A stretch of DNA of 64,000 nt. Origin: Bifidobacterium choladohabitans. GTDB lineage: Bacteria > Actinomycetota > Actinomycetes > Actinomycetales > Bifidobacteriaceae. Positions 60,792 to 64,000 of the stretch are shown piece after piece. The stretch is taken from NCBI RefSeq assembly GCF_016102005.1, contig NZ_JACFPL010000001.1, positions 124,001 through 188,000 of the forward strand, given 5' to 3'. Below the pieces are notes generated by a model, which was not told where the DNA came from, did no database searches, and saw only the letters and a program-made list of their open reading frames with translations. How positions within the stretch are numbered: position 1 is the stretch's first letter; each line of letters opens with the position of its first letter. The position numbers were made by a program, and so were the translations under genes.

Positions 60792-61739
60792 CTATTTGAG
60801 ACCTCCCAACGAAGCGCCCTCCACAAAGTAGCGCTGGCCAATGAGGAAGATAACAAAGGTCGGAATAGTGAACATTGTGCAGGCCGCCATGAGCGGAGCC
60901 CAGTCGGTACCGTGCGAGGAGAAGAACGAATACATACCCATGGAAATGGTGTAGAGGTTTTGATCGCGCAGGTAGATGAGCGGCCCCATAAAGTCGGTCC
61001 AAGTGCCCACGAATTGGAAGAGCCCTACCGTAATCAGTGCCGGCTTCGCCATCGGCATGACGATCCGGAAGAGAATCCTAAACTCCCCTGCCCCATCCAC
61101 ACGGGCCGCCTCGATATATTCCATAGGAATGCCGAGGAAGAACTGGCGGAGCATGTAAATATAGAAGGAGGAGCCGAAGAACTGCGGGATAATGAGCGGC
61201 CAGAAGGTACCCACTAAGTTGAGCTGATCCCACATGATATAGACCGGTACCAGCGTGACCTGCGAGGGCAGCATCATCGTGGAAAGCACCAGCAGGAGCA
61301 CTAGATTGCGCCCTCTCCAACGCAACTTCGAGAGCGAATAGGCCACAATCGGGCAGGTGAGTAACGTCGCGCCCACATTGAAAGCCACCAAAATAAGCGT
61401 ATTGCCGAAGTATTTCAGCAAGGGAGCCTGAGCGAAAGCAGCGCCATAGTTAGAAAAATCGAGCGTCTTGGGGAAGACCGACGACCCTACTTCACGGGCT
61501 GGTGTCAACGAAGTCGCTACCATGACCACCAGTGGAATACCGAAGAGCAGAAGCACGCCCACGATCCCTGCCAAACTGAGGAACCGTGTGCGGTAGGAGC
61601 GCAGACTCGGACTGTTCCAATCCTTGTGATGCACGCCGGGCAGCTCCACCCGTTGTCTGCTGGTCTTGCGCGAGGGCGTTGAGCGGAACAACACTGCCCG
61701 AGAAACAGCCATTCTTGATTTAGTGAGCAGCATCTTCAT
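60792..61739 (-). CDS. ABC sugar transporter permease (MalG/CUT1 type)
   Basis: A 315-residue permease with six predicted TM helices (SLAGIVGVLLLFGIPLVVMV first) and the EAA coupling loop YIEAARVDGAGEFRILFRIV. MPMAKPALITVGLFQFVGTW follows. The N-terminal ~55 residues are basic and cytosolic. It pairs with the next permease, whose stop lies 20 bp inside this gene. ATG at 61733 is an alternative start with better spacing to AAAGGTG. No ATPase gene is present; CUT1 importers often share MsmK/MalK from elsewhere. Confidence 0.94.
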   Translation of the reverse strand: MKMLLTKSRMAVSRAVLFRSTPSRKTSRQRVELPGVHHKDWNSPSLRSYRTRFLSLAGIVGVLLLFGIPLVVMVATSLTPAREVGSSVFPKTLDFSNYGAAFAQAPLLKYFGNTLILVAFNVGATLLTCPIVAYSLSKLRWRGRNLVLLLVLSTMMLPSQVTLVPVYIMWDQLNLVGTFWPLIIPQFFGSSFYIYMLRQFFLGIPMEYIEAARVDGAGEFRILFRIVMPMAKPALITVGLFQFVGTWTDFMGPLIYLRDQNLYTISMGMYSFFSSHGTDWAPLMAACTMFTIPTFVIFLIGQRYFVEGASLGGLK

Positions 61740-62727
61740 CTACACCTTTCGACAGTCGGAGAATAACGGCGGTGAGAATCAGAGCAATAATGAAGAGGAT
61801 CCACGCCAGCGCCGAAGCATAACCCATCTTGAAGTAGGAGAACGCGTTCTGATACAGGTAGACCGCGTACGTGAGCCAGGTTTCGTCCGGCCCTCCGGTC
61901 GACATGTTGAAACCGCCCGAACCCAGTAAATATGGGATAGTGAAGTTCTGCAGACCTCCCAGCAAGCCCGCAATCAGCTGAAAGACCGTAACGGGAGCTA
62001 TAGCTGGCAGCGTGACGTAGCGAAAACGACGCAGTACGCCGCAGCCATCCAACGCCGCAGCCTCCATCAGCTCACGAGGCACATCACGCAGGGCAGCCAG
62101 ATAAATCACCGTAGTGCCACCTACGGTCCACAAGGAAATCAGAATAACAGCGGGTCGTGTCCAAGCCGGATCGAGCAGCCAGTTGGGTGCCGGTATGCCT
62201 AATTTGGTCAACACCACATTGATCAGGCCATACTTGCCATTAAACATCCAGCGCCACAGGTAGGCCACTACGGCGGAAGGAATAATGGCGGGGATGTACG
62301 AGAGAGCACGGGCGAGTCCTCGGGCCGGCGCCTCCTTCAGGTTCAAGATCAGGGCCACACCCAGTGCAAATGCGAGGCCTAGGGGCACGCCGATGAACGT
62401 CAGGTAAGCCGTGTTTTCCAGGGACTTATAAAAACGAGGATCGGCAAAAACCGATTGGTAGTTGTGCATGCCCACCCATTTTGGAGCCGTCATAATATTG
62501 AAATCGGTAAACGAATAGTACAACGACGCGATCATTGGTCCGATAGTAAACAGCACTAAACCGATGAGGAAAGGCATAGCGAAGCCCAAACCGTAGCGCC
62601 TCTCGTTCTTGCTGCCCCTTTTCGGTTTTCCGGCCTTGCCTCGTCTGCCTCGCCGGGTAATCACACTGATGTTGCGCTGCGCCTGAGTGTTATGGGCTGC
62701 ACCCGCTGAAATCTGTGCATCTGACAC
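61720..62727 (-). CDS. ABC sugar transporter permease (MalF/CUT1 type)
   Basis: About 335 residues: a basic N-terminus, then AMPFLIGLVLFTIGPMIASL (TM1) and a total of about six TM helices. EAA loop: LMEAAALDGCGVLRRFRYVT, followed by LPAIAPVTVFQLIAGLLGGL. The start is taken as GTG 62727, 10 bp after GAGGAGG; GTG 62736 lies directly against that site. It forms a heterodimer with the MalG-type permease. Confidence 0.93.
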   Translation of the reverse strand: MSDAQISAGAAHNTQAQRNISVITRRGRRGKAGKPKRGSKNERRYGLGFAMPFLIGLVLFTIGPMIASLYYSFTDFNIMTAPKWVGMHNYQSVFADPRFYKSLENTAYLTFIGVPLGLAFALGVALILNLKEAPARGLARALSYIPAIIPSAVVAYLWRWMFNGKYGLINVVLTKLGIPAPNWLLDPAWTRPAVILISLWTVGGTTVIYLAALRDVPRELMEAAALDGCGVLRRFRYVTLPAIAPVTVFQLIAGLLGGLQNFTIPYLLGSGGFNMSTGGPDETWLTYAVYLYQNAFSYFKMGYASALAWILFIIALILTAVILRLSKGVDEDAAH

Positions 62728-62841
62728 GAATGTCACACCTCCTCGTGTGAGACTCCGCAGGCTGCAAGACCACTGATTAGTCAGCCTGCGGAGTCAATCT
62801 AGAGCAAAATAGTTGATGGGACCATTCCACCCGTCTGTATC

Positions 62842-64000
62842 CTATTGTTTGTAGGCTTTAGCCTTTTCGGCCACCGCCTGCATAGCCTGCTCTGGAGTCG
62901 CCTGCCCAGCCTGAATCTGTGTAAAGGCCGCAGAGAGATCTTGCCCATATTGAGTGCTGAACTTGGTGGAATAACTCGGCACGGCCAACTTTGACTTAGC
63001 AGCCGCCAAGAACACGTCGAAGTTCGGCAGATCAGAATATGTTGTGTCGCTGAGTAACGAAGTACGTCCGGGCAAGTTAGCCAACGTATGTGTAAACTCA
63101 AGCATCGGCTTTTTGCCTAGGAAATACTTCATGAACTTCCAAGCTTCTTTGGGGTGAGCGGAGTTCTTCGGGATGAACAAGTTGGACAGGTCCAAACGTG
63201 TAGTGCCCCTAAGCTCTGGCTTATCTGCAGGATATGGCAGAGCTGCGGCCCCCCAGTTGAGCTTCGGTGCCAGGCGACGGATGAACGCCGACTGCCAGTT
63301 GCCGTCAATCAGAGTTGCGATTTGCCCGGTGTAGAAGGGGTATTGAGCCGTGCCGTACTCACCGAAACCCGACTGGAAGTCTTGCAGGTTTTTAGCGCCG
63401 AACTTCTTGACTACATGCTCAACCCACCAGTTCAACGCCTCTATATTGCGTGGGTTGGTTGGTGAAGCCTTGCCGTCCTCGGTGTACCAACTGCCCCCGT
63501 AGGCCTGGACGAGCAGCTGCAGGTCCACCGAAGAGTTGGTGCCCAACCGCTCGACCTTGTCTCCGTTGAGCTTACTAACTGTATCGATGACCTTAGCAAA
63601 ATCGTCGAACGTCTCGGGAGGGTTGGTAATGCCGGCCTCTTTGAGCTCATCCTTGTTGTACAGCAACTGATAGATATTCGCTGCCACGGGTAGAGCGTAG
63701 AGCTTGGAATCAAAGGAATTATTTTTGATTGCGGCTGGAAGGAAGTCGGAAGTGTCGTACTTGTCAGCTTTAATATAGTCGTCCAGCCCCAAGAGCACAC
63801 CGCTGTTTGCCCAATCGACAATCTGCGAATTGCCTGTGTTGGAAATATCAAACTGAGGGTTTTTGCCCTGCATCGACAGCACCTGTGCCTGCTGATCTGC
63901 AGACGAGGTTCCTTTGACTGATATCTTGCTCTGAGAAGCGTTGAAATCCTTGATGATCTTCTCAACGGCTTTCGCTTCGTCGCCTGTCCACAGGTACGAG
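62842..64000 (-). CDS. ABC transporter sugar-binding protein (N-terminus beyond window)
   Basis: The frame is open from the window edge (SYLWTGDEAKAVEKIIKDFN) to the stop at 62842, giving ~385 residues of a family-1 extracellular solute-binding protein: ALPVAANIYQLLYNKDELKE, AGITNPPETFDDFAKVIDTV, IATLIDGNWQSAFIRRLAPK and AWKFMKYFLGKKPMLEF are typical. The lipoprotein signal and start lie outside. It delivers the sugar to the two permeases encoded downstream. An internal ATG at 63882 is not the start because conserved sequence precedes it. Confidence 0.92.
   Translation of the reverse strand, partial: SYLWTGDEAKAVEKIIKDFNASQSKISVKGTSSADQQAQVLSMQGKNPQFDISNTGNSQIVDWANSGVLLGLDDYIKADKYDTSDFLPAAIKNNSFDSKLYALPVAANIYQLLYNKDELKEAGITNPPETFDDFAKVIDTVSKLNGDKVERLGTNSSVDLQLLVQAYGGSWYTEDGKASPTNPRNIEALNWWVEHVVKKFGAKNLQDFQSGFGEYGTAQYPFYTGQIATLIDGNWQSAFIRRLAPKLNWGAAALPYPADKPELRGTTRLDLSNLFIPKNSAHPKEAWKFMKYFLGKKPMLEFTHTLANLPGRTSLLSDTTYSDLPNFDVFLAAAKSKLAVPSYSTKFSTQYGQDLSAAFTQIQAGQATPEQAMQAVAEKAKAYKQ

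Overview
The window reads as a chromosomal segment of a high-GC Gram-positive actinobacterium, most likely Bifidobacterium or a close relative in the Bifidobacteriaceae. The evidence is the Pup-ligase/Dop/ARC cluster without 20S proteasome genes at the locus, the DUF3027 plus cold-shock pair, a groEL under CIRCE control with no groES beside it, a fused ECF vitamin transporter behind an FMN riboswitch, and the helicase-degenerate PriA typical of Actinobacteria. The species cannot be fixed from the sequence alone. GC looks near 60% by eye up to about 57 kb and is visibly lower after that.

Layout. 0-5 kb: the end of a nitroreductase, a histidine phosphatase, then an FMN riboswitch driving a riboflavin ECF transporter (RibU plus a single A-A-T polypeptide). 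5-13 kb (minus strand): ClpC, DUF3027, a cold-shock-domain protein, then a TPM-domain membrane protein with an OmpR-type regulator and sensor kinase in one operon. 13-17 kb: a WXG100 protein, GroEL behind two tandem CIRCE operators, CspA, a LytR_C protein and Ung. 17.4-22.6 kb (plus): a tightly coupled MoxR-DUF58-small membrane protein-VWA-VWA-membrane protein operon, followed by a WXG-like small protein coupled to an alpha/beta hydrolase, then purB, a large UPF0104/kinase-like membrane protein, and HU.

29-43 kb (minus): pafA, pup, an inositol-monophosphatase-like gene, dop and arc (the pupylation machinery), continuous with fmt, a HAD phosphatase, priA, metK and rpoZ. ilvD (plus) sits between rpoZ and gmk. 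43-54 kb (minus): gmk, carB, carA, nusB, efp, then tuf, fusA, rpsG and rpsL (str operon, with a TTG-started rpsL). 54-57 kb: a DUF488 gene, a YwiC-like membrane protein, a second UDG-superfamily glycosylase and an ASCH protein.

57.1 kb to the end: tRNA-His(GTG), a frame-shifted membrane-protein remnant, then an accessory catabolic operon on the minus strand. It holds a CUT1-type ABC sugar importer (binding protein cut by the window edge, two permeases), a DUF4434 protein, a ROK kinase and NanE. The kinase and epimerase point to N-acetylmannosamine/sialic-acid use. Lower GC, the pseudogene and the adjacent tRNA suggest an acquired or variable region. No CRISPR array, insertion sequence or rRNA was seen.
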